Part shown: one piece after another, positions 16,986 through 25,468 of the stretch
How positions within the stretch are numbered: the stretch's first letter is position 1
How the letters are laid out: the number at the start of each line of letters is the position of its first letter
NCBI GenBank assembly: GCA_042862465.1
Contig: JASTVH010000007.1
Coordinates: forward strand, 1-64,000
Length of the DNA: 64,000 nucleotides
Origin: JASTVH01 sp042862465
GTDB taxonomy: Bacteria > Pseudomonadota > Gammaproteobacteria > Pseudomonadales > Oleiphilaceae
Direction of reading: 5' to 3'
Translations under genes and position numbers: made by a program
The notes under the pieces: generated by a model
What the model saw: the letters and a program-made list of their open reading frames with translations, nothing else
Databases searched by the model: none
What the model was told of the DNA's origin: nothing

Positions 16986-19367
16986 GTGACGAAGTATGAA
17001 TCCCCCAAGACACGACGAAGCCGCTTCTGGCGTGTGCGCCCGCTCGCCATGCGGCTGCTTGTCTATGTCTTGCTGTTCAGCGTGGTTCTTTCCATTGTTG
17101 CTGCCGGTGTTCAGTTGGCCGGGGAGTATCGTCAGGAAAAAGGCGATCTGCTGGAAATGCAACAGCAGGCCGCCAAGATGGTGTCCGCCAGTCTATCCAC
17201 CAACCTGTGGCACATTCGCCTCGACGAGGCCAGGAACGACCTCGAAGGCCTGCTGTCTCTGCCAGGCATTCACTACGCCCGCGTCACCACAACCGAAGGC
17301 CGGGTGCTCCAGGTGGGAGAGGCCCCTGACCAGCACACCGTCGAATATAGCTACACCCTGAAGGTGGATCGACCGGATACCGGCATTCCGGTGCAGGTCG
17401 GCACCCTCAACATCCTGTCCTCCCTGGAGCCTCTTTATAGCCGCCTCTGGGACAGGGGCCTGGCGACTCTGCTTTCCCAGGGCGTCATCGTGCTCCTCGG
17501 TGCCCTGGTCCTGCTGCTTATCGTGCGCATGATGCTGACGCGTCATCTCACCGCCATGGCCGATTTTGCCAACCAGCTCAACTTCGATGCCCTGATTGCT
17601 CCACTGCAACTGCGACGACGTCCACCCAGCCGTCCCGATGAGTTAAGTGATCTGGAACGTGCGCTGAACACCATGCGTCTGCAGTTGCTGGACGAAGCCC
17701 GCCGCTTGCGCGAATCCGAACTGCAATCCCAGGGAGAACGGGACAAAGCCGTACGTGCCAACCAGGCCAAGAACCTGTTCCTCGCCAACGTCAGCCATGA
17801 GCTGCGCACCCCGCTGCAGAGCGTACTCGGCTATGCGGCCCTGATCGAACACTCCGATCTCGACCCCGAACAACGAGACTATGTCAGCACCCTCAAGCGC
17901 TCAGCGGAGAACCTTTCCAGCATCATCAATGACCTGCTGGACATCTCCCGCATGGAGGCCGGCAAGCTCGAACTGGAACAGATACCCTTCGATATCCGCG
18001 ACACCGTGGACGATGTGATCACCATGCTCGCCCCCAGGGCCCGGGAGAAGCGCCTGGCACTGGAACGGCGTATTCCCGATCACCTGCCGGCGGCGCTCCT
18101 GGGCGATCCGATTCGCCTGCGACAGGTCTTGCTGAACCTGGTTTCCAATGCCATACGCTTTACCGACTCCGGACACGTAATGATCAGCGCCGAGGTGCTG
18201 GAACGCAGCCCCCGGGATGTGAAAGTACGCTTTGCCGTCGAAGACACCGGCGTCGGCATTGCCAAGGAAGACCTTCCGCTTATCTACGAACCCTATGTTC
18301 AGCTTGGCAGCCGTTTCCGCCGCAAGCTTAGCGGCGCCGGCCTGGGTCTGACCATATGCCGTCAACTCGTGCATCTCATGTCAGGCTCCCTGGACGTGGA
18401 ATCCACACCTGGCCGAGGTTCCACCTTCTGGGTGGATCTCACCCTGCCGGTGGCCAGCGAGCACAGCGCCATGATCCGGCAGGACACCCGCGCCATCCAG
18501 AGTCGCCGCCTGCTGGTGGCCGATTCGTATGAGCTGTCTCGCAAGATAACCCTGGAGCTGCTTTCCGGCTTCGGTGCCGAGGTGGACGGGGTGCGCTCAG
18601 CAGCAGAAGTCATCCGGCGCCTGGAAGAGGCCGAAGACGTGGGGCACCCCTATGACGCCCTGCTGGTGGATGGTTTCCTCCCCGACATGGACTGTGACCT
18701 GCTCTGCCAGCAACTGCGTGACAGCCGTCATGCCGAAACTCGGATTCTGGTGCTCTCCTCCAATCCGCAGCGGGGCGACGCCGAGCACTTTCGCCAGGCC
18801 GGTGCCGATGGCTTCCTGAGCAAATCCCTGCGCGAATCCTATCTCGCGCCAGTATTGCAGCAATTGCTCCTGGATCATGATCAGTACAAGCGCCACTTTG
18901 TCACCCGTTTCACCGTACAGAGCAACCAGCCGCCACCCGATGACCCCGTCGCCCCCTGCGCCTCCATGCAGGTACTGCTGGTGGAGGATAACCCCGTCAA
19001 TCGGGCGCTGACCCAGCGCATGCTGGAAAAACTCGGAGCCGTCGTTACCTCAGCCCACGACGGGGAAGAGGCCGAGCTGTTATTGCGCGAGGAAGCCTTC
19101 GATCTGGTCTTCATGGACTGCATGCTGCCAGGCCAGGATGGCTTTGAGACCACACGTCACTATCGTCGCTGGGAAGCTGAAACGGGGCGCCCACGAGTCC
19201 CTGTCGTTGCCCTGACAGCCAATGCCATGGAGAAAGACGAGGAGAAATGCCGCAAATCCGGAATGGATGCCTTCATCGCCAAGCCGGTAACCATGGAGAT
19301 GCTGCGCGCCATCCTCGCGCAGTATTGCCAGCCCTCCCATCCCAAACCGGCCCAGGCGGACGTTTGA
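16986..19367 (+). CDS. Hybrid sensor histidine kinase with two receiver domains
   Basis: This is an inner-membrane hybrid kinase of 793 residues. A first membrane segment (LLVYVLLFSVVLSIVAAGV) and a second (GVIVLLGALVLLLIVRMML) flank a small periplasmic sensor. A HAMP-like linker, the HisKA H-box (NVSHELRTPLQS) and an HATPase domain (DTGVGIAKEDLPLIYEPY, GAGLGLTI) follow. Receiver 1 has LLVDGFLPDMD, and receiver 2 has LLVEDNPVN and FMDCMLPGQDG. There is no HPt domain, so a separate phosphotransfer protein is expected. The GTG at 16986 has AAGGA eight bases upstream; the longer TTG frame from 16881 does not look better. No response regulator is adjacent, and the signal is unknown. Confidence 0.9.
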   Translation: MTKYESPKTRRSRFWRVRPLAMRLLVYVLLFSVVLSIVAAGVQLAGEYRQEKGDLLEMQQQAAKMVSASLSTNLWHIRLDEARNDLEGLLSLPGIHYARVTTTEGRVLQVGEAPDQHTVEYSYTLKVDRPDTGIPVQVGTLNILSSLEPLYSRLWDRGLATLLSQGVIVLLGALVLLLIVRMMLTRHLTAMADFANQLNFDALIAPLQLRRRPPSRPDELSDLERALNTMRLQLLDEARRLRESELQSQGERDKAVRANQAKNLFLANVSHELRTPLQSVLGYAALIEHSDLDPEQRDYVSTLKRSAENLSSIINDLLDISRMEAGKLELEQIPFDIRDTVDDVITMLAPRAREKRLALERRIPDHLPAALLGDPIRLRQVLLNLVSNAIRFTDSGHVMISAEVLERSPRDVKVRFAVEDTGVGIAKEDLPLIYEPYVQLGSRFRRKLSGAGLGLTICRQLVHLMSGSLDVESTPGRGSTFWVDLTLPVASEHSAMIRQDTRAIQSRRLLVADSYELSRKITLELLSGFGAEVDGVRSAAEVIRRLEEAEDVGHPYDALLVDGFLPDMDCDLLCQQLRDSRHAETRILVLSSNPQRGDAEHFRQAGADGFLSKSLRESYLAPVLQQLLLDHDQYKRHFVTRFTVQSNQPPPDDPVAPCASMQVLLVEDNPVNRALTQRMLEKLGAVVTSAHDGEEAELLLREEAFDLVFMDCMLPGQDGFETTRHYRRWEAETGRPRVPVVALTANAMEKDEEKCRKSGMDAFIAKPVTMEMLRAILAQYCQPSHPKPAQADV

Positions 19368-19423
19368 CAAGCACGCTCACTCGCGCCAACCTGCCCCACC
19401 AATCAACGGCCGGTCCACCACCC

Positions 19424-19675
19424 ATGAGCTTTCAATGCCGTGCGGGCTGCGGCGCATGCTGCATTGCCCCGTCCATTTCGACACCGATACCGGGAATGCC
19501 CGAAGGCAAACCCGCCGGAGTGCGTTGCATTCAACTGGATGACAATGGCCTGTGCCGCCTGTTTGGTGACCCGAGAAGGCCCAAGGTATGTGGTCAGTTC
19601 CAGCCGGAGGAGGCTATCTGCGGGACCAGCCGGGAAGAGGCCCTGGCGACCATACGCTGGCTGGAAAATACGTAG
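19424..19675 (+). CDS. YkgJ family cysteine cluster protein
   Basis: This is an 83-residue protein with the zinc/iron-chelating YkgJ pattern. It has an N-terminal cluster CRAGCGACC (Cys5, Cys9, Cys12, Cys13), then CIQLDDNGLCRLF, CGQF and a final CGTSREEA. It probably binds a metal or iron-sulfur centre, but no reaction is known. The ATG at 19424 begins right at the cysteine cluster. The upstream part of the frame overlaps the kinase gene and is not used. Confidence 0.85.
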   Translation: MSFQCRAGCGACCIAPSISTPIPGMPEGKPAGVRCIQLDDNGLCRLFGDPRRPKVCGQFQPEEAICGTSREEALATIRWLENT

Positions 19676-19808
19676 GCCGCCCTATTCCAACGTTTCATTA
19701 ATTTGAGCCCGTTTCTAAGCCCGGTTAGTATAGGCCCCGTTTCCTGTAGGCCGGCTGCAACCACTCCCTAGCCGGCAGAGTGCATTAGCCAATCATCGAG
19801 GACGCTTC

Positions 19809-20363
19809 ATGAAAGCACGTATCTTGCCCGCATTGTTGATTGCTGGTCTGGCCACCTCGGCCGCGGCCGAAGACGTCGCCCTGAGCCTCACCGACGATTC
19901 CGCCAAGGCGCAATTCAATACCAGCGTCAATCGTGGAGAACTTGCCCTGGGTGGTGGGTATACCTACCACGAAGGCAGCCGCCACATCCTCAATCTCGAT
20001 GTGCATGCCCAGGGGCGCACAGCATTAGGCAACCTGCCGGCCACTGCTGGCATCGGCCTTCGCACCATCGCCTTTGATGACGACAACGTTAACGGGGGCG
20101 CCATTGGCCTTGGCGGTTTTGGAAAGATCAATATCCCGGATGTGCCTGGCCTGTCGGTCAATGGTTCACTGCATTACGCGCCGAGCATTCTGTCGTTTGA
20201 CGATGCCGACGACATGAAGAACATCGAGCTAAGCCTGAGCTACCGGGTCATTCGTAATGCCGAAGTGTTTGGTGGCTACCGGTTCATGGATGTGGACCTT
20301 GATCCGGGCAAGGATCTGACCCTGGACGAGGGTGGTATGGTCGGCATTCGCATGTTCTTCTAA
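19809..20363 (+). CDS. YfaZ-like outer-membrane protein
   Basis: This is a 184-residue exported protein. The signal peptide MKARILPALLIAGLATSAAA is cut before EDVAL. The mature part alternates polar and hydrophobic residues, with Gly-rich turns, and ends in MFF, the terminal aromatic typical of beta-barrel proteins. Overall pattern and length resemble the YfaZ family. It probably sits in the outer membrane as a small barrel. It is a single gene with 133 bp before it and 195 bp after. Transport activity is unknown. Confidence 0.7.
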   Translation: MKARILPALLIAGLATSAAAEDVALSLTDDSAKAQFNTSVNRGELALGGGYTYHEGSRHILNLDVHAQGRTALGNLPATAGIGLRTIAFDDDNVNGGAIGLGGFGKINIPDVPGLSVNGSLHYAPSILSFDDADDMKNIELSLSYRVIRNAEVFGGYRFMDVDLDPGKDLTLDEGGMVGIRMFF

Positions 20364-20558
20364 TCCTCCAGTAAGCAGGCCCTGGATGATGTAGCCTAAC
20401 CATCGCTTTCCAGGGCCGGCCTTCCCGCTCTTCTGGCGCCATAGCGGGATTGGCCCGATCCATCTTGCAATTTTGTGCACCAAGTCCTTCCCGCCCCTCG
20501 GGCCTCCCAAGCGCCCATGATAGAATAAGGCTTCCCACAAGGACGCAAAGGTGTAGCA

Positions 20559-22841
20559 ATGCCAAAGGTTTCCTTTCGACTGAGCCTGACCGCGCTGATT
20601 TCCGTGTTTATTCTCTCCGGATGCCTCAGCAGTGCCGAAGATGCAGCGAATGAGGTCAAAAATGACCCCAACGATTTCCCTCAGATCAAGAACGATGGAA
20701 ATTCGTTCGAGAATTCCGGCGGCGATGCGCAGGGAGGCACCAACGAAACAACGGGACTTGCCGCCAACGAAGTACGCCTGACACTGCAGGTTCCCCGGCA
20801 AATGGCAGGTGAAGATGGCATTGATACGCGGCGCAATTTGCGCATCGTGCAACCAAACAGTGTGAGGGTTGTGCGAGTCGACAATAACCTGACCGAGCAG
20901 GAAACGTTTAATACCACAACACGTCAAGATGACGAGCTGACGCGCATCATTACGTTCCCCGACCTTAGCTCAGTGCCAAGAGATCCTGACATTATTGCCA
21001 TTGCCACCTATGGAGGCACTGAAATCAGGGGGCCAATCTACGACGGCAACGACTACTCCGGGGACAATGATTTTAAAATTAATCCGTTTACTGACTATCT
21101 GGTAACCGAAACATTCAGCAGCTTGACCCCGGGTGAAATCACCGCGCTGAAACAGTGCCAGAATCAGCTATGCCTGGAGGGCGTCGTATGGCCAGCCCTG
21201 GTAGACCAGGCAGAAGATTTCGAGATTGAAATCCCGTCAGACTTTACCCTCTCCCCTGGGGAAACCTACTTGTCAAAGTCCAAGGACTATCTGGCAAGCC
21301 GCGGCGATTTCACGCGCTACGTCGCGCAGATGAAAAATGCGCTGTTGACCGGTCAGGATGATGTCTCCGACAGCGGCGTTGCGTCCGCCACTTTCAATTC
21401 AATCTATTTTGGACTGGGTTTATCCCGTGTTCATCCATCCGCAAACAGCACCCAGGGGCAGTGGTCAACCCGTATCAGCAACAAGGGCAGTCGTACCGGT
21501 AACGGCGCTCCCATAGAGACCTATCCAACGCTCACCTTTACCTCCCTCGGGGTAGCTGAACTGGATATCAACATCACCGGCATTGATAACGACATTCCCT
21601 ATTCCCGTGAAACACTGCGCCAGCTCACCCAAAGCAGCTACCTAAAAAAGGATGACTGGAAACCGAACGCCCATTCTGCATCCCCGGGCGGTGCGTTTGT
21701 GCGGGATGGCGCTTTCATTCAGGCGGGACGCTCTCCCTATCAGTCGATTACAGAGGAAGAAAACGACGTTTTCACGGGCTGGGCTCCCAATCCTTATTTT
21801 TACAACGGCAAGATCCTCGGTACCCTCAACGATCCTGAGGCCGAGGATGAGCCTCAGGCCGTGCTGAGCAGCTATTTCCAGAGTGCCAAAGCCATCCTTC
21901 TGGATAAAACCAGTGGCTCCTACAGCCGGGACAGGACCCTTGAAGAAATGGGGATTGGCACCTTTGAGCTGGGCTTCCATCGGCTTAGCAAAACCGAACC
22001 GGAATATGATTTAAGCAAGGTCAACGGCGACTACTATGCCTCCGAATTCTTTGTGGCGCTGGCTGACAGCGGTGATCCCATTCGTGCAGAAGTTCGGCTT
22101 CGCAGCTGGTCAGCAGATCCAAGCTCACACCTGATCTCCGAAGCTCCCGCCGGAGCCGCTTATGCGGTTGAGCGAGACGGCAGCACAGGGCTTGTCAGTG
22201 CCCCAGCGGCAACTACGAATTCGAACACATATAAACTTGTCAGCCTCGCCAATGAAATGGTGACCGATTCAAAGATCCAGAAATACAAAGTGGGGCGTCT
22301 GCGCCTGGAAGATCAGAATAACGGCCCCAACCTTGCTGGCGCAGGCGCGCCTAACGGCCAATGGCTGGGCTTCACCCATAACAGCGACAGCATGGGCCGC
22401 GGTATCAAAATCGTCATGCAGGACAGCGGCCAAACCGTTGACGCCAGCGGCGAAACCTACCTCCTCCAGGGTTTCATGCTGGGCATGGAAGATGACAAGA
22501 ACCGCCTGCACCAGCTCAACGAATCCACGCTTACCCTGGACAGTAACAGTAGCGCCAGCCTAAACCTCTGTGATCTGGTTGTGACCCATACCATAAGCAG
22601 CCAGGCAGTCACCGACCCCACTTTTGAGGGCTGTGCCGCCTACAATGACTCCGCAGCGATTTACAATGGCGGTGGACAAAATGGCTCGATCAATACCACT
22701 TTTACCGTAGACGGCACCCCCTTTCAGCTCCAGGGTTTCATGTCAGCGCCTGATGATGGCGAAACCGCCGGCGAAGAATTGCTGCTCATTGCCAAATGGG
22801 GCAACCGTGTCGGTCTGCTGATGGGTCACCTGCAACAGTAA
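20559..22841 (+). CDS. Large uncharacterised lipoprotein
   Basis: I do not recognise this 760-residue protein. It has a lipoprotein signal with lipobox LSGC (Cys22), followed by acidic, Asn-rich sequence. The residue after the lipidated Cys is Leu, so outer-membrane sorting is likely. The body looks beta-rich, with many Thr, Ser and Asp residues. Two similar segments late in the protein (YLLQGFMLGMEDD and FQLQGFMSAPDDGET) hint at an internal repeat. It stands alone, with 195 bp before it and 155 bp after. A surface-exposed or biofilm-matrix role is only a guess. Confidence 0.72.
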   Translation: MPKVSFRLSLTALISVFILSGCLSSAEDAANEVKNDPNDFPQIKNDGNSFENSGGDAQGGTNETTGLAANEVRLTLQVPRQMAGEDGIDTRRNLRIVQPNSVRVVRVDNNLTEQETFNTTTRQDDELTRIITFPDLSSVPRDPDIIAIATYGGTEIRGPIYDGNDYSGDNDFKINPFTDYLVTETFSSLTPGEITALKQCQNQLCLEGVVWPALVDQAEDFEIEIPSDFTLSPGETYLSKSKDYLASRGDFTRYVAQMKNALLTGQDDVSDSGVASATFNSIYFGLGLSRVHPSANSTQGQWSTRISNKGSRTGNGAPIETYPTLTFTSLGVAELDINITGIDNDIPYSRETLRQLTQSSYLKKDDWKPNAHSASPGGAFVRDGAFIQAGRSPYQSITEEENDVFTGWAPNPYFYNGKILGTLNDPEAEDEPQAVLSSYFQSAKAILLDKTSGSYSRDRTLEEMGIGTFELGFHRLSKTEPEYDLSKVNGDYYASEFFVALADSGDPIRAEVRLRSWSADPSSHLISEAPAGAAYAVERDGSTGLVSAPAATTNSNTYKLVSLANEMVTDSKIQKYKVGRLRLEDQNNGPNLAGAGAPNGQWLGFTHNSDSMGRGIKIVMQDSGQTVDASGETYLLQGFMLGMEDDKNRLHQLNESTLTLDSNSSASLNLCDLVVTHTISSQAVTDPTFEGCAAYNDSAAIYNGGGQNGSINTTFTVDGTPFQLQGFMSAPDDGETAGEELLLIAKWGNRVGLLMGHLQQ

Positions 22842-23014
22842 TCCAAAGTCTTCAAAGGGCGCCGGCTGCGGTCCGACGCCCCCTCCGTGTCCGGCTGTAA
22901 CGACTCCTGAAACAACCCCCCATACGCCTGCCTTCCCTCCAGTCCGATTGATATACTATTGATTTAACGACGTAGAAAAGACCAAAGCCATCGGATTTGG
23001 AAGGTGTGAAACAT

Positions 23015-23893
23015 ATGAGCAGAGCTCAGATTGTCGGTGCAACGGGTTTGGTTTTAGGGCTTGTCGTGGCCTTCGTAATGGGCTTATGGGTGGGACAGCG
23101 ATTGAACGAAACGAGCGCGGGTTCGGCCTCAACAGGCCTGCCACCGTTACCGGCGTGGGCCCACGAGCCTTTACCCGACTTCTCCGGGTACCAGAATGTC
23201 ACGGCCAAGAAAGATGCGTTTTTCCAGTTCCTGTTCCCACGCATTGCGTTGGCCAATCAGCGCATTCTGATATTGCGCGGCAAACTGGAAGAGATCGAGC
23301 GCAAAGACAGTCTGGATGACGCGGATCGCGAATGGCTTGCACAGCAAGCCGAAAGGCTCCGGGTAGACGCACCGATGGGCAGTAAGAGCATGTTTGAACA
23401 ACTTGATCGACGCCTCGATATTGTTCCCCCGTCCCTGGTCCTGGCCCAGGCCGCCAACGAATCCGCTTGGGGCACGTCTCGCTTTGCTCAGCAGGGAAAC
23501 AACCTGTTTGGACAATGGTGCTTTTCGCCAGGCTGCGGCATTGTTCCGAATCGGCGCGGCGAAGACCAACGCCATGAAGTGGCCAGCTTCGAATCGCCCT
23601 ACCAGTCCGTACGCGGTTACATTACCAATCTGAACCGCCACCAGAGTTATCAGAGCCTCCGGGAAAAGCGCTCACTGGCACGTGATCAAAACGAATTCCC
23701 TACTGGCACGATGCTGGCCCGGGGGCTGACCGGTTACTCCGAGCGCGGTCAGGACTATATCAACGAAATCATCAGCATGATGCGATACAACAGCCTGGAG
23801 TTTTACGACGAACTGTTTCGTGAGCTGGAAAAGGACCCCAAGGCACTGGCACCGCAAAAGCTCGCCGAGCGGATGATCAAACGACGAGGGTGA
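23015..23893 (+). CDS. Bax-like glucosaminidase domain protein
   Basis: This is a membrane-anchored peptidoglycan hydrolase-like protein of 292 residues. A single N-terminal membrane segment (GLVLGLVVAFVMGLWVG) leads to a glucosaminidase domain. The catalytic-region motif is SLVLAQAANESAWGTSRF, followed by NNLFGQWCFSPGCG, the signature of Bax proteins. It would cleave N-acetylglucosaminyl bonds in the periplasm. I use the ATG at 23015 with AAGGTG eight bases upstream; GTG and TTG codons just upstream are less likely. The DUF1232 gene follows closely. Confidence 0.9.
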   Translation: MSRAQIVGATGLVLGLVVAFVMGLWVGQRLNETSAGSASTGLPPLPAWAHEPLPDFSGYQNVTAKKDAFFQFLFPRIALANQRILILRGKLEEIERKDSLDDADREWLAQQAERLRVDAPMGSKSMFEQLDRRLDIVPPSLVLAQAANESAWGTSRFAQQGNNLFGQWCFSPGCGIVPNRRGEDQRHEVASFESPYQSVRGYITNLNRHQSYQSLREKRSLARDQNEFPTGTMLARGLTGYSERGQDYINEIISMMRYNSLEFYDELFRELEKDPKALAPQKLAERMIKRRG

Positions 23894-23903
23894 ACCTGGC
23901 GTG

Positions 23904-24338
23904 ATGAAATCCAAAAGGCCTGGGCAGCCCCCTGAGCCCTTTCCCTCAGAGATAGCGTCCTACCAGGGTGAATACAGCGAAAGCCGCTTCTGGGATCGGG
24001 TCAAGCACTACAGTGGACGCATGGGCCGCAAGCCGCTGGAACTGGCTCTAACACTCCTCTATACCCTGCGTGATGCGCGTACCCCGGCTTGGTGCAAAAC
24101 CGTTATCGTCGGAGCTTTAGGCTATTTCATCAGTTTGATAGACGCGCTGCCAGATCTCACGCCGGTGCTGGGCTATACAGACGATGTCGGAGTCATGCTG
24201 GCGGCCCTCGCCACCCTTGGGCTGTATGTCACCCCCGAAAACCGTCGCAAGGCACGCGATACCACTGATCGACTGCTGGGCCTGCCACCACAGGATCCCG
24301 ATTCCACCCCTTCCGATAGTATCTCTGGAGACGAATAA
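23904..24338 (+). CDS. DUF1232 (YkvA-like) membrane protein
   Basis: This is a 144-residue protein with a central DUF1232 domain. The pattern AWCKTVIVGALGYFISLIDALPD, then TPVLGYTDDVGVMLAAL, is diagnostic. One or two hydrophobic segments suggest membrane association. A GTG at 23901 directly precedes the ATG at 23904, which I use. The gene begins 10 bp after the Bax-like gene and ends 3 bp before the acyltransferase, so the three appear to be one operon. Function is unknown. Confidence 0.85.
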   Translation: MKSKRPGQPPEPFPSEIASYQGEYSESRFWDRVKHYSGRMGRKPLELALTLLYTLRDARTPAWCKTVIVGALGYFISLIDALPDLTPVLGYTDDVGVMLAALATLGLYVTPENRRKARDTTDRLLGLPPQDPDSTPSDSISGDE

Positions 24339-24341
24339 CCC

Positions 24342-25268
24342 ATGCTGTATGCCCTGCCGAGCTGGTTAAAAGGTCCACTCGCGATTCTTCTGATTCTCTG
24401 CAGTACCCTGTTCTGGTTCCCGGTGCTCCTCGCATTCGCCATCCTCAAATTGATCCTTCCGGTGCAGTCCATTCGCGTTCTTTGTACCCAGGCCCTCAAT
24501 GGTATTGCGAACATCTGGATCGGCAGCAATGGCACGTTCATCAATCTGCTCCACAGGATTCAATGGCACATCATTGGCCTGGAAGGGCTCAAGAAACGGG
24601 AATGGTATTTTGTCACCTGTAACCACCAGACCTGGGCAGACATTCCGGTGATCCAGTATGTACTCCATCGTCGCATTCCCTTACTGAAGTTTTTCCTGAA
24701 GCGACAGCTGATCTGGGTGCCCCTGCTAGGCATTGCCTGGTGGGCTCTCGATTTTCCGTTTATGCAGCGCTACAGCAAGGAGCTCCTGGAGCGGCGCCCG
24801 GAGTTAAAGGGCAAAGACCTGGAAACCACGAAACGGGCGTGTGAAAAATTCAAGTACACACCGGTGACCGTATTCAATTTTCTCGAAGGCACACGCCTGA
24901 CGTCGGAAAAATACGCCCAACAAAAGCCTCCCTACCGCAATCTACTCAGGCCAAAAGCCGGTGGCGCGGCATTCGTGATGGGGGCCATGGGCGATCACCT
25001 GCACACCATGCTGGATGTCACCATTCTCTATCCGGACGGCCGGCCGAGCTTCTGGAAATTTTTGTCCGGGCAGATGCACCGTATCGCGGTTCACATCAAA
25101 ACCATCCAGATTCCCTCGGAATTCCTGAACCGGGACTACATGAATGACGCCCAGTTCCGCGACCAGTTTCAGAGCTGGGTGACGGATCTGTGGCATGAAA
25201 AGGACTGGCGGCTGGAAAGGATGAAAACCGAGTATGGAGTGACGCGAGAGCTTGGAGAAGTGGCCTGA
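24342..25268 (+). CDS. Lysophospholipid acyltransferase (YihG-like)
   Basis: This is a membrane acyltransferase of 308 residues in the PlsC superfamily. An N-terminal hydrophobic segment is followed by the catalytic NHQTWAD motif (His95-Asp100) and by FLEGTR, the substrate-binding block. Length and the segment VPLLGIAWWALDFPFMQRY match YihG-type enzymes that acylate lysophosphatidic acid with atypical chains. It lies 3 bp after the DUF1232 gene and is the last gene before a bidirectional terminator. Confidence 0.88.
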   Translation: MLYALPSWLKGPLAILLILCSTLFWFPVLLAFAILKLILPVQSIRVLCTQALNGIANIWIGSNGTFINLLHRIQWHIIGLEGLKKREWYFVTCNHQTWADIPVIQYVLHRRIPLLKFFLKRQLIWVPLLGIAWWALDFPFMQRYSKELLERRPELKGKDLETTKRACEKFKYTPVTVFNFLEGTRLTSEKYAQQKPPYRNLLRPKAGGAAFVMGAMGDHLHTMLDVTILYPDGRPSFWKFLSGQMHRIAVHIKTIQIPSEFLNRDYMNDAQFRDQFQSWVTDLWHEKDWRLERMKTEYGVTRELGEVA

Positions 25269-25274
25269 GGTTGA

Positions 25275-25343
25275 GGCGGGAATCCAGGGCGTATGGCTTC
25301 CAGATTGGCGGTTTGCCGCTCTGGATACCCGCCTTCGCGGGTA
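25275..25343. repeat. Palindromic intergenic repeat (REP-like)
   Basis: An outer inverted repeat, GGCGGGAATCCAG (25275-25287) against CTGGATACCCGCC (25321-25333), differs at one pair. Its right arm runs into a perfect inner hairpin, TACCCGC CTTC GCGGGTA (25326-25343). The sequence is like the widely dispersed GGGAATCCAG/CTGGATTCCCGC elements of many proteobacteria. It lies just after the acyltransferase stop codon. Confidence 0.7.
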
Positions 25344-25416
25344 CGGACGGGTTGCGCTACAGCCGGTCGCGCTCCTCAACCTCTGGCAGCGTTCACTTCA
25401 ATCCGTGATGAACAAT

Positions 25417-25446
25417 AAAAAAAGCGGCCTCGAAAGGCCGCTTTTT
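25417..25446. terminator. Bidirectional terminator between acyltransferase and DUF1329 genes
   Basis: The stem AAGCGGCCT/AGGCCGCTT with loop CGAA is flanked by A residues on the left and T residues on the right. It can therefore end transcription from both strands of these convergent genes. Confidence 0.92.
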
Positions 25447-25468
25447 CTCTTCCGAATCCGTCTGACCG

